This document shows, piece by piece, positions 1 to 22,100 of a stretch of DNA of 64,000 bases. The DNA comes from Clytia hemisphaerica. Lineage: Eukaryota; Cnidaria; Hydrozoa; Leptothecata; Clytiidae. The stretch covers positions 1 to 64,000 of the forward strand of contig CACVBU010000206.1 of the NCBI GenBank assembly GCA_902728285.1. The letters are read 5' to 3'. The position numbers and the translations under genes were made by a program. Each line of letters starts with the position of its first letter. Within the stretch, counting starts at the first letter, position 1. Under the pieces are notes generated by a model. That model saw only the letters and a list, made by a program, of their open reading frames with translations, was not told the DNA's origin and searched no databases.

Positions 1-79
1 TTCAGTTGGCTAAAATCGTTGCTTTTTGTAAGTACGTGGAAATTGAAAAAAGCAACAATTCTTTCTAACATCTACCACG

Positions 80-1260
80 AGTGTGATTAATTACGTGCGT
101 CCCGTGCCCTCGTGCCCTCGTGGGTCGTGCCTTCGTGCCACGTGAAAAAAGTTACGTGGGTCCTGAAAAGAATTACGTGGGGCCTGAAAAAAATTACGTG
201 GGTCCTAAAAAAAAATTACGTGGGTCCTGAAGATTTGATTTTGTGGTCCGTAAAATGATTTCGTGGGTCCAGAAAATGATTTCGTGGGTTCAGTAGTCAC
301 GTGTGTCCTTGTAATTGTGCGGAATCTTTTTTGGAGAATTTGTTGGGGTAAATTTGAGAGTTTAATCGGATACTGTTCTCCTTAAAGCTATACTTTGAGA
401 CAACATACGATCTCGCCAAAATGAAAACACCATATTCGAATACAAATTTCCAAAAATAATTAACATTGAATATTAAAATTTTTATACTAGGGAAACATGG
501 CACTATCAGACTGTCTTTGTGCAAAATTTCAAGTTGTATTTTAGTGTGATGCTTGAGATATGAGAGGATTTCTAATGCCAAACTTCAATTAAAATATTAA
601 AACATCCCTGCCTATTTCAGAAGGTTCTTATAACTAACACTATATCCATCACTTAAAAACCTGAATAGTTCGGTTAAATAAACCGAAAATAAATTTTTCT
701 GCATCTGTTGACATACAGATAAATTTAAGGGCTCTGACCATAGCGAGCCTAATCGTTTGTGTTTACAAGATTTTGTAAAAAGTTCTCGACAAATTTATAC
801 AAAGCCTCCCCCTTCGTGGCATCGAATCATCGACTTTTCGCACCTCAACTTAACCAAATTTTCTATAATAATTCTGGGATGCCAAGTATATGTTTTCGGA
901 CCCACGAACTGTACCCACGAGATTTTCTTTCGGACCCACGAACTACCCACGAGATTTTTTTGGACCCACGAACTACCCACGTAATTTTTTTCGAGACCCG
1001 CACGAACTACCCACGTAATTTTTTTTTGGGACCCACGAACTACCGACGTAATTTTTTTCGGGATCCACGAACTACCCACGTATTTTTTTTTTGGACCCAC
1101 GTAATTTTTTTTAGGACCCACGTATTTTTTTTTTGGACCCACGTAATTTTTTTCGGGACCAACGAGGGCACGAAGGCACGAGGGCACGGGACGCACGAGG
1201 GGCACAAAGGCACGACCCACGAGGGCACGAGGGCATGGGACGCACGTAATTAATCAAACT
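80..1260. mobile_element. Fold-back DNA transposon (MULE-like), non-autonomous
   Basis: The ends are inverted copies beginning AGTGTGATTAATTACGTG on the left and, read inward, AGTTTGATTAATTACGTG on the right. The identical 11-mer CATCTACCACG lies immediately outside both ends (69-79 and 1261-1271), as expected for a target-site duplication. Both arms are long and carry tandem copies of a roughly 20-30 bp unit (TTACGTGGGTCC followed by an A- or T-run). The central 300-880 region has no credible transposase. A 9-11 bp duplication with long repetitive arms fits Mutator-like or FB-type fold-back elements; that class assignment is inferred. Open frames within the arms are by-products of the repeats. 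Confidence 0.8.
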
Positions 1261-2054
1261 CATCTACCACGCATGCCACGTATTCACTCTAAAGGATCTA
1301 AGAAGATCTGCCCAGGTCGGTGCATCGCTATGATCTATGTCATCCTGATTTGGGACGGATATTAAATGAGCTTTTGATTGGCTAAAGCCAATTGTCAAAG
1401 TCAATCGTCTACATAAACAATACATATTTTTTAAACATTAGAGCCCAGTCGCTGTCGCTTTCGTTTTCAAGCTAAAGGCAACGCAGTTATGATTATTTTG
1501 GCTGAATAATAAAGTCAAATCGTCACATTAGCTTTAGAGCATATTATGTGCAGAATGGATGATCTGTTACAACAAGTTAAATTTTGTCTTTTTTGTGCTT
1601 CTTTTTTCACTTTCAAATAATTCTTCCTTTGACTTTTCTCACTATTTTCACGATTAAACAAAGTGATGCACCATTCGATCCCCTTCAATCGCTTTTAACA
1701 ATTGAGCAAATTTTGTTACTGCACGCTTTCAAGGTCTGTAGATTTAGAACACGATGGCTGAAACTACAGAAACTTGATCAAAAATATTAAACTGACGCCA
1801 TTGGTCAGTTTGATCCAATAAGAGCTTTTACTCCCAAGAATTGTTGGGTAACGTTCACAGTCTAGCAAACCTAAATGAATTTAAAGTCCATGTTGTAAGA
1901 AAAGCGTATTTTTGCTTGACAAAAAAATTAACCTCGGACAACTAACCGAAGTGGGCAATCCCTTGTGGGGTAATATAATCTTCAAAAATTGAGATTTTCA
2001 AAATGAATTCTTATAGAATCAACTGTACGATGGGGCGAATGTACTCCGTACAAG

Positions 2055-2310
2055 AGTGTATCTCATGTCTATCAATTCATAGTACACTCTGTGTACTGCG
2101 TTGTCTGCTTGATAAAGAAATTCCCGTACGGAGACCTCTGCGATGAAGTATGTTTATAGAGAGCAATACTTCTCTCATCGTCTCCCCTCTCTCACCAACA
2201 CTCCACCGCAGCGGTCGGTTTGAAAAATCTCAAATGAGAAAAGACAATGACAACAGACCCTCTACGGCAAGGAATCTTAAAATTAGCCGTAGATACTGGA
2301 TCTGTCGCCC
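2055..2310. repeat. Dispersed repeat, copy 1 (second copy at 21915-22155)
   Basis: The stretch runs from a word like AGAGTGTATCTCA through ATTCCCGTACGGAGA and CTCTGCGATGAAGTATG to CTACGGC and an ATCTGTAG-like end. It recurs in the same order and orientation inside a MED4 intron. Family unknown; no coding capacity seen. Confidence 0.6.
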
Positions 2311-3466
2311 GAGGGATGTTATCCGGAGGTTAATTGTCTCCCATGATAATCAATTCCCATTAACCTTTCACACGATATAAAATATACATTTCCAAAATTA
2401 CCTTTTTAGTACCTTGTTATGACAAATGGGGAGGTTGTGCCGGCTTCAAGAGTTTCTGCACCACAAGTAGAACCATCCGAACAGAGCGCTGTCGAAAAAC
2501 GTGCGGTACGTGCAAGTAAAGACAACACATAGCAGCAGGCTATCCGTCAGAGTCATGATTCAACCTGGAAAAGAAAGCGATATAAATTTTTTTGAAATAT
2601 ATTTTCAAACAAAGATTTAATATAATAAAACTAAAAATTATGTGTCAGTTTTCTACGGCAAAGCTTTTTTAACTGGTGGACTTTTACTCGAAAGCATCCA
2701 GCGAGGACCTTTTTTTAAACATCTGTTTCCCAGGCATAGTCTTCCTGGAAAGTTTGATCTGTTGGCCAAAAATGTTTCTCCTCAAAACATATTTTTAATT
2801 TCAAAGTATCTTCCCTAGAAAATTTGGTCTGTTTCCACTATTTTCAGAATTAAAATTTTGATCTGTATCCCAAGCTTATAAGGAATAGGATATCTGTTTC
2901 CCTCTCCTGGAAATTTTCATCTGTTTCCCTTGCTCTTTGTGATTGATATCTGCTTTCCCCCAGAATGTTCAATCTGTTTCCAATGCAATATTATCTTTTT
3001 GGAAACAGATATCTGTTTCCCAATTTATTCTGTCATCTCCTAGAAATATAGACTATGCTATAGTCTAAGACGAGTTTCATCTAAGAGGAACACGGGAGTT
3101 TCTTTCGGGGGTAGCTGTTGTCTTAAACACAGACACTATCCGCCGCGCAACATATTACGTTTTATAATATAAAAACTATGTTATATCATGAAACAGATAT
3201 TTCGGGGAAATGGGCACATTGGCTGCTTCTGTTTTACGCATGAGCAGACGCTTTCTAATAAGAATTCACTTTTATAAGAATATTCATGATGGAATTGGCC
3301 AAAAATTTAGGACATGCTAAAAAAAATCACCATCATCGAATTTAGAAACGGAACGTGAGAATGCCATCTTTAAAACATTTTTAGCTGTAAATCGCTTTAT
3401 CCCCCAGTAAGGCTCAAAACCTTCATTGGGAAATGTCATTTTATGCTTCAGGGATATACTACAAAT

Positions 3467-3705
3467 TATGTAAGAACATTAGGGTTCGATAGCCAAAATG
3501 TTAAAATAAAGTTAAGAACATTTTAAGGCTTTGTGGACTTTAGAACACCGAATTTCATAGGAAAATGGACAAAAATACTCTAAAATGGTGAAAATAAGAA
3601 CATGTTAAGAAGATTTTTAGCCTTAAAGATCAAAAAGTTAAGAACACCCCAAGGCTTCAAAAAGTTTGGATGTTCTTATGAAAAAACGTGTACCTTAAGA
3701 ATATT
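3467..3705 (+). repeat. AAGAACAT-family element, copy 1
   Basis: The element has blocks TAAGAACAT, TTAAGGCTTNGNGGACT, AACACCGAATTTC and an end like TGTTCTTATGAAAAAACGTG. The same block order recurs at 52585-52840 (same orientation) and 16545-16765 (inverted). It is probably a short non-autonomous DNA element of about 220-250 bp; no open frame. Confidence 0.6.
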
Positions 3706-4607
3706 TAATAAATTAAGAATATCCATGGTAAAATGGGAAAAAATTGTCCGGCGCTAAGAATTCCCATAATGTAGCACCAGACAGTTGTGTCCGGCGTAAT
3801 GATTTCGGAACAAGACAAAATTGCCGGACAGTCTATTGGGTCGGTGTTTAACCTCATCTCAAAGTTGTATCAAGGTCCTATTGTCCACCTTTACCCTTCC
3901 AACTAGACGGAAGATCAGCTATAGGGTTAAGCGCTAAAACTTGAAATTCAAAATAGGATAATAATTTAGACAATCAGATCACCTCGCTCAAAATAATTTA
4001 TAGTTTCTCATATTTTCATCGGTCACTAGAAATCACCTTTAGAACACTCCGAAAAATTGTGTAAGCTTTAAGAGCTTTATTGACTAAGCTTCAAAAGATT
4101 TTCTATTCAAAATTTCTGAAAAACGAAAGAGAATTAAGGCTACTTAAAAAATGTGAGAAAAAGTTTTGATTGTGTGAAAAAGATAACAAAATCTAATATA
4201 TGACAGTCGCCTTTGGTGAAAAAATAGTCATAAGGACATTTTAAAGACCTTAAAATGACGTCCGATTTGATCTTAAACCACTATTTAGTTTTATTTTAGC
4301 ATCTTAAAAAATCTTAGTTCTTTGAGAACAATAATATTTTTGAAAAACTCTTGAATCAAAAGATGAACCTTTACGATACGAGTGATAACTCGCAATCTTT
4401 TTCATAAGAAAAGAAGAGTAAGATTTCCATATAAGGAATCTGAGCGAAAACATCACTCTCCACCGTCAAACTTCACGCACAAATTTTAAATCTTTCATTG
4501 AATTTTAGTGTTAGGGTTTTGACAGAGTCTGACTTTTTCATTCATTTACCGACCGTACGGACAGAGAAGAGGAGCACTAACGGACGAATTACAAAAATCC
4601 GTTCAAA

Positions 4608-15781
<11,174 letters not shown>

Positions 15782-16544
15782 ATTTGTTGAATAAAATCGC
15801 TGCCAAGACTTGCATCTGTTTATATTCGATCAATTTAAAGGATGTGTTGTTATTGAAAGATCGTGTCATCTAAGAACCTACGAGATAAAAGAATGGAAAT
15901 GTATTAGTAAAAGCAGCAGTCTTTAACTTAATTTGCTATTCTTTGCAATGAATGTAGATAACTATGAACAAAACTCCTTCGAGATAAAGTTTACTTACGT
16001 AAACAGCATAACCTGAAACTTTAGTATTTTATGTTTTTTATCAACCACCATAGCCACTAAACATAATTTTCTCAATTAGCTTTTTATAGAAAAGTGCCTC
16101 AATTTGAAGCTTTTCTTCTACATACCTTAATATGGTCTTTGGTAAAGACACCAGCGATTAACTTCGGTTTGGAGTTTCACTTCCTTATGCTGTAAGATCG
16201 AAGAGAGATAATGGTTATGACCCTTCCAAATATTTTGTTTACTATAATCATATTAATTAGTTTTTTATCATATTTGTTAGTTTGTAGGATTTTTTTATTA
16301 AGTATACACAGTTTGTCTTATAAAGTAAAGGGCGTCGAGTAGAGCTAAGAAATACTGCAGATAATTCAAAATTTAGAGCCGCATGTATTGCTGGCTTATG
16401 CTAATTCGAACTTCTATTATTCGAATCTCTCTGTAATTCGAACTAATTCACAGTTCCCTTCAAGGGGAAACCCTCTTGAACACTTTCTATAATTCGAAAT
16501 ATTAGATTCCTGTTCCAGTCCGCATTACACGTTTATTTTATAAG

Positions 16545-16765
16545 AGCATCCAAAATTTTTGAAGTCTTCGGTTCTCAACTTTTTGAGTTTCAAGCCTAAA
16601 AATGTTCTTTTAACATAACATGTTCTTATTTTCGCAATATGAGTATTTTTGTCCATTTTCCTAAGAAATTGGGTGTTTTAGAGTCCGCGAAGCCTTAAAA
16701 TGTTTTTAACTTGTTCTTAACATTTTCGCCATCGAAGCCTTATGTTCTTATAAAAAAACGTGTAT
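16545..16765 (-). repeat. AAGAACAT-family element, copy 2
   Basis: Read on the minus strand it has the same blocks as 52585-52840: AAGGCTTCGATGGC, TTAAGAACA, CTTCGCGGACTCTAAAACACCC and a final CTTCAAAAATTTTGGATGC. No coding capacity. Confidence 0.65.
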
Positions 16766-16935
16766 GACGACTGATCACGAGGGTTAATTTGGTCCACATT
16801 TTAAACAAACTATTGTATACTTTATCTTTTGTGTGTTCATGAACAGAATTAAAAAAATTAGCATCATTTGCTTAAAAAATGTCCTTCTCGTTTACTCCAA
16901 AAATGGGCTTTTCCAGAAAAAACCGTGCAACCCCT

Positions 16936-17135
16936 GTTGAGGAGGTCCAACCTTTTGTGACCTACCCTCTTGGAATTCCAGCCAATTTTAGGATCATACT
17001 CCTTGGAATTCCGAATTTTTACAAATTTCTAATCATTACCCCCTTGGAATTCCGCTTTTTTTTGACGGATTTTCGTCTACCCCTATGAAATTCCACTGCA
17101 TTTCAAACCTTACCCCATTGGACCTCCTCCAATTG
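16936..17135. repeat. Small element with GAGGAGGTCCAA inverted ends
   Basis: GTTGAGGAGGTCCAACC near the left and ATTGGACCTCCTCCAAT near the right form inverted ends. Between them CTTGGAATTCC recurs three times at irregular spacing. No gene seen. Confidence 0.4.
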
Positions 17136-17384
17136 ATTCAATATGTGATTACCTCTGATCATATTGAAAACATCTTCCTCTTCCAGATGTTACAAGGTGT
17201 CTACATTTGGTATTATACAGTCGATCTGTTTTCTATTGGTTTGTTTTTATTTATCTAATTATAGCTATCTATTTGAGAAAAGAAAAGGGGAGAGGTCAGG
17301 ATGACATTTAGTAACATTTATGAGCAGGAATTGGAATTAAAGAATCCTGCTATAAATCACAAGGATCCGTTTCAGGGAAATACT

Positions 17385-17946
17385 TTGGAAGGAGGGTAGT
17401 AGGTACTAATGGATACTTTGGAAGGAGGGGGGTGGTAGGTACTAATGGATACTTTGGAAGGAGGGTAGTAGGTACTAATGGATACTTTGGAAGGAGGGTA
17501 GTAGGTACTAATGGATACTTGAAGGAGGTACTATGGGGGTGGTAGTAGGTACTAATGGATACTTTGGAAGGAGGGTGGTAGGTACTAATGGATACTTTGG
17601 AAGGAGGGTGGTAGGTACTAATGGATACTTTGGAAGGAGGGTAGTAGGTACTAATGGATACTTTGGAAGGAGGGTGGTAGGTACTAATGGATACTTTGGA
17701 AGGGGGTAGGACTAATGGATACTTTGGATAGTAGGTACTAATGGATACTTTGGAAGGAGGGTAGTAGGTACTAATGGATACTTTGGAAGGAGGGTAGCAG
17801 GTACTAATGGATACTTTGGAAGGAGGGTAGTAGGTACTAATGGATACTTTGGAAGGAGGGTGGTAGGTACTAATGGATACTTTGGAAGGAGGGTAGTAGG
17901 TACTAATGGATACTTTGGAAGGAGGGTGGTAGGTACTAATGGATAT
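17385..17946. repeat. 33-bp minisatellite, about 17 units
   Basis: The unit is built from TACTAATGGATACTTTGG and AAGGAGGGTAGTAGG, with a TAGTAGG/TGGTAGG alternation and a few deletions. Because 33 is a multiple of three, both strands show long open frames (minus-strand unit SKVSISTYYPP); nothing suggests a real protein. Confidence 0.9.
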
Positions 17947-19143
17947 GTTAAAAATTCTGATTTTATTGACCACCCTCTGACGCTGAAAACAAAAAATATC
18001 AACCTCGAAATTCAAAACAACCTGACTTCTAGGCAATGTTCTATTTTATTGACAATGATTGTATCATCTACTCAAGTTCACCAAAAAGGGAATAATTTAA
18101 GTAGGAGGCGGAAATTTGAAAAATAGGTCTAGGGCGGTGTAAACGGTGGCAGAGGTGTTTACTATGTTTCTTCCAAACTCTACCGACTATTGCAGCAGTA
18201 CACCTCGCACATATATTTCCCCGTGTTATCTATCCCTCTAACGGATGATATCCTGTCATCATCCCTGAATATCACACTATCAAGATGACAGAAAACCTTT
18301 TAAGAATATGCCAAACTTGTAATTTTAAATAAAATACAACTTATACACAAACAGGGCTTCCGAACGTTTCTTAATCAAGAGAATGCCACATTTAAATAGT
18401 AGCTAAGTAGGTGGTCAAGAAGATTAATAATAGCGAACAGCCCTTAAACCGCAAGTTAGCGTTCGTTATAATTATTTTAGCGTTTGAATTTTAAGAATAT
18501 AAAAGGAAATTAGTACTCCAAATCTCAAATTTTCTTAATTGTTAATTACACATTAGCCATACTAGAACTATGGCAATCGTTTATAGATTAAAAAAATATT
18601 TCTTGGTTATTTGTCCATCATTTTCCAATTGAAATGAATGTATGTTATACTTCAACAACAAAGCTATTCCATTCAAAATTTTTTACTATCATCAAGGGTA
18701 TCTTTCGTATTTTGTTTCTTCAGCGAGGTTCCTCTTCTTTTATCTCGTTCAATCTAGTTTCTCCAATTAAATGAGGAAACATCCTACTGTACCATCCCTG
18801 ACAAGGAACAAATTCTTGTCAAAGACGCTCAAATCACTGATGATGAGTTGTTTTTAAGAAAGTTCATCTCAATCCACTTGATCTCATGTAGCGTGCATAA
18901 AACAAAATATGATACTCCAATAATTGAATTCGATGAAAAATTACTGTCAGTTCAAATCAGTGAATATTGGTCTTTAGGATACCATTTTCATTTTTTCTTT
19001 GTATTGCATGACAACAACAAAGACTACAGTTCTTATTGATTAGTTCGCTAAACATAATAGCTGGATCAAGTGATTGAACTTCATAAAAAATTCCTTTTAG
19101 CTCAAGTGGTGAATATTGACCAATCCGGGCCGCCATTTTTTGA

Positions 19144-22100
19144 TCACGTGCTATCACCACTACTAGATGAATCTGATGAGGTAGACATGAACTCAACTTC
19201 TTCATTGTTTGCTTGCTGGGATGATGTTTTGTTGACATTCGAGAGTAGAGCGCTCGGCATTGTCGCCAGGTGTACCTATTTAAGATGAGAAAACAATAAC
19301 TAGCTATTGGTTACAGTTGAAAATCTTATACAATAAGATATCTGAAAATTATCTGTTATAATAGCCATTTTCATAAATTATTTGAGTGCAACGAGTGCCT
19401 TAGATGGGGCCCCGTCTACTCAAGATTTTTTCTGAACTCGATAGTAGACGGGTAGTTTTGGACAAAAATTTCTACAATTTTTTGTAGAAACGCTTCTGAT
19501 TGGCCGATTATGTCTATTGTTCACCCGATAAATTTATGCAACAAAATTCTGATTGGCCAGTTTTCAAACGGTTTTTTTTCTGGTGGCAAATTCAAAATCT
19601 CCAATTCTACCATACTAATTTTTATCTCATGTGAGCTTTGTGAAATGGAGTAAAAATTTGTATGGGTCCAGACTACGAGTTCCTCGTTTTGAAACCATTA
19701 TTCAATGTTGATTAAATCCCTTGAGTCTTCAAGTGTTGCTTTTATAAATAGAGCAAACTTCTTATGAACTCCTTTGGAAATCAATTAACATAGCAATATT
19801 TTGAAAACGAAGTATATGTTGCTCGTGATGTTATTTTCTAAAAGATCAAACAAAAAAACACCCTTTGCTGTTTACAACACTATAGCGCTGAAAAATAAGG
19901 ATTATGGACAAGATCTTGCCAGTCATATAACCATGTGGACGAAATTTGATGAAAAAATACAAACGAAAATATTTATCAAAGTCTTACTTTGTCATCAGTT
20001 GAAGATGTACCTTGCCATAATCCGCCAGTTTTGTTATCTAAATGAATGGTTTGAAAATATAAAAAAAAGTTGTAAACAAAAATGAGGAATTGTTGCTCAA
20101 CACTTCTGAAAAAGTGGGAAGACAAGCTAATAAGAAGATGTATGTTAAAAGAGCGACCCAATTTGTTGTGAAAATCAGAATATCAAAACTAAAATTTGAG
20201 TGAAACAGAAAAAACTTAAAAATAGTTTTGAAATAGAAAAGTGTATTAGTATTCCTATGGCAACAATAGACTTTTTTTCTGTTGAGGATAGGACCTTATA
20301 AAGAGAGGATATCCAGAGGGTACATGACAAAATGCATCCTCGACCCTTCTATCCAATTGGACAGCCAGGGGGTTTCTTTCTGTCAAGGTCGGATATCCAG
20401 GGGAGTCTTTATTTTTAATCCAGACATCCAGGGGGGCTTTGGAACTCGAAAAATGGATATCCTCAGCCGGGGGGGGGGGGGTACGGAAAAGCCCAATCTG
20501 CTGGTAGTGATATACTTCAACACTCTTTTGTGTGAGAATTTTCAGGTAAATTTACCACTCACCTTCAGTGTTATTCTCATCAACAGTCATTGCATCTCCA
20601 TTCTTGAGAGAAAGTTGTCCTAATGTACCACTTCTCATTTCGATGTCTAATGGATACGGTCTTCGTGGATCCCCTGAAAAAGTGGCATAAAAATACACGT
20701 TTCTTATAATGGATATGGTCTTCGTGGATCCCCTGTGGCATAAAAATACACGTTTCTTATTTAGTACTGTAGCTTCGTGCTCATTTCAATGTCTAATGGA
20801 TATGGTCTTCGTGGATCCTCTGTGGCATAAAAATACACGTTTCTTATAATGGATATGGTCTTCGTGGATCCCGAAAAAAAATAAAAACTCTATAATGGAT
20901 ATGGTCTTCGTGGATCCCCTGTGCCATAAAAATACACGTTTCTTATAATGGATATGGTCTTCGTGGATCCCCTGTGGCATAAAAATACACGTTTCTTATA
21001 ATGGATATGGCCTTCGTGGATCCCCTGAAAAAGTGGCATAAAAATACACGTTTCTTATAATGGATATGGTCTTCGTGGATCCCCTGAAAAAGTGGCATAA
21101 AAATACACGTTTCTTATAATGGATATGGTCTTCGTGGATCCCCTGAAAAAGTGGCATAAAAATACACGTTTCTTATAATGGATATGGTCTTCGTGGATCC
21201 CCTGAAAAAGTGGCATAAAAATACACGTTTCTTATAATGGATATGGTCTTCGTGGATCCCCTGAAAAAGTGGCATAAAAATACACGTTTCTTATAATGGA
21301 TATGGTCTTCGTGGATCCCCTGTGGCATAAAAATACACGTTTCTTATTTAGTACTGTAGCTTCGTGTAATGTCGACATAGCTTGTCCAATTCCGCCATAG
21401 CAACTATCTGGTCTGCAAAGTAGTTACGAAACAGGTTATTCAGAGGGTTTTATCTGTAAACATTTCAAAGATCAGATAGTTGCGAAATTAGACAAGGTAT
21501 GTCGGCATTACACGAAGTTACGGTAATACAAGTAAAAATTACGATGTGATCACAATTAAAATGATTCGGTGAAATCTAAGCTTTCTGGCGAACAAATAAA
21601 TTCATCTATTTGTTTAGACAAATAAATTCATCTATTTGTTTAGAAGATATTTTGCAACAGAAATAACCTGCGTGTTTCTATTCAGTAATACATATAATAA
21701 GTAGTAAGCCGAACTGATCATAACAACTGTTTTTGTAGGTATTTTCAACACCTATCTTACTCTTACAATTTGAAAATACCTACAATCGTTTGTTTATTTT
21801 AACAGTGACCTCCACAAAATAATGCAATACAAGTGCTCCCAGAAAAAAATATCCATTCTGTTAGCGACAAAGATAATTTTCTATATGTTTTCTGTATGTC
21901 CACTTTTTCCTTCTCTGTACCAGAGTGTATCTCACTCTGTGCGCATTGTCTGTCTGATAAAAAAATTCCCGTACGGAGAACTCTGCGATGAAGTATGATT
22001 TATAAATAGCAACCTTTCTCTTATCACCTCCCCTCTCTCACCAACACTCCAAAACAGCGGTCGGTTTGAAAAATCTCAAACGAGAAAAGACAATGACAAC

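Larger units (their letters stand above)
1272..4607. other. Intergenic DNA upstream of the Na+/K+-ATPase gene
   Basis: No coding exon is recognisable. It holds a dispersed repeat at about 2055-2310 (second copy near 21915-22155) and a member of the AAGAACAT family at about 3467-3705. A stretch at 2690-3030 repeats words resembling ATCTGTTTCCC. The last 200 bases before the ATG are presumably promoter and 5' UTR, but no TATA box or initiator could be assigned. Confidence 0.5.
15782..19143. other. Intergenic DNA between ATP1A and the MED4 3' end
   Basis: An AATAAA at 15790-15795, nine bases past the ATP1A stop, could serve as poly(A) signal, though it is unusually close; a later site is possible. 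The stretch otherwise holds an inverted AAGAACAT-family copy, a small element with repeated CTTGGAATTCC, a 33-bp minisatellite and unique AT-rich DNA. No supported gene. Confidence 0.5.

Noticed and set aside
795..1253. Overlapping 141- and 164-codon frames with repeated YVGPKKK / THEIFFxxTHEL
   Set aside because: They are translations of the GGACCCACGTAATTTTT arm repeats of the fold-back element on both strands.
17350..18036. 228-codon minus-strand open frame rich in SKVSISTYYPP
   Set aside because: It is produced by the 33-bp minisatellite, whose period is a multiple of three; other frames of the array are open too and there is no gene context.
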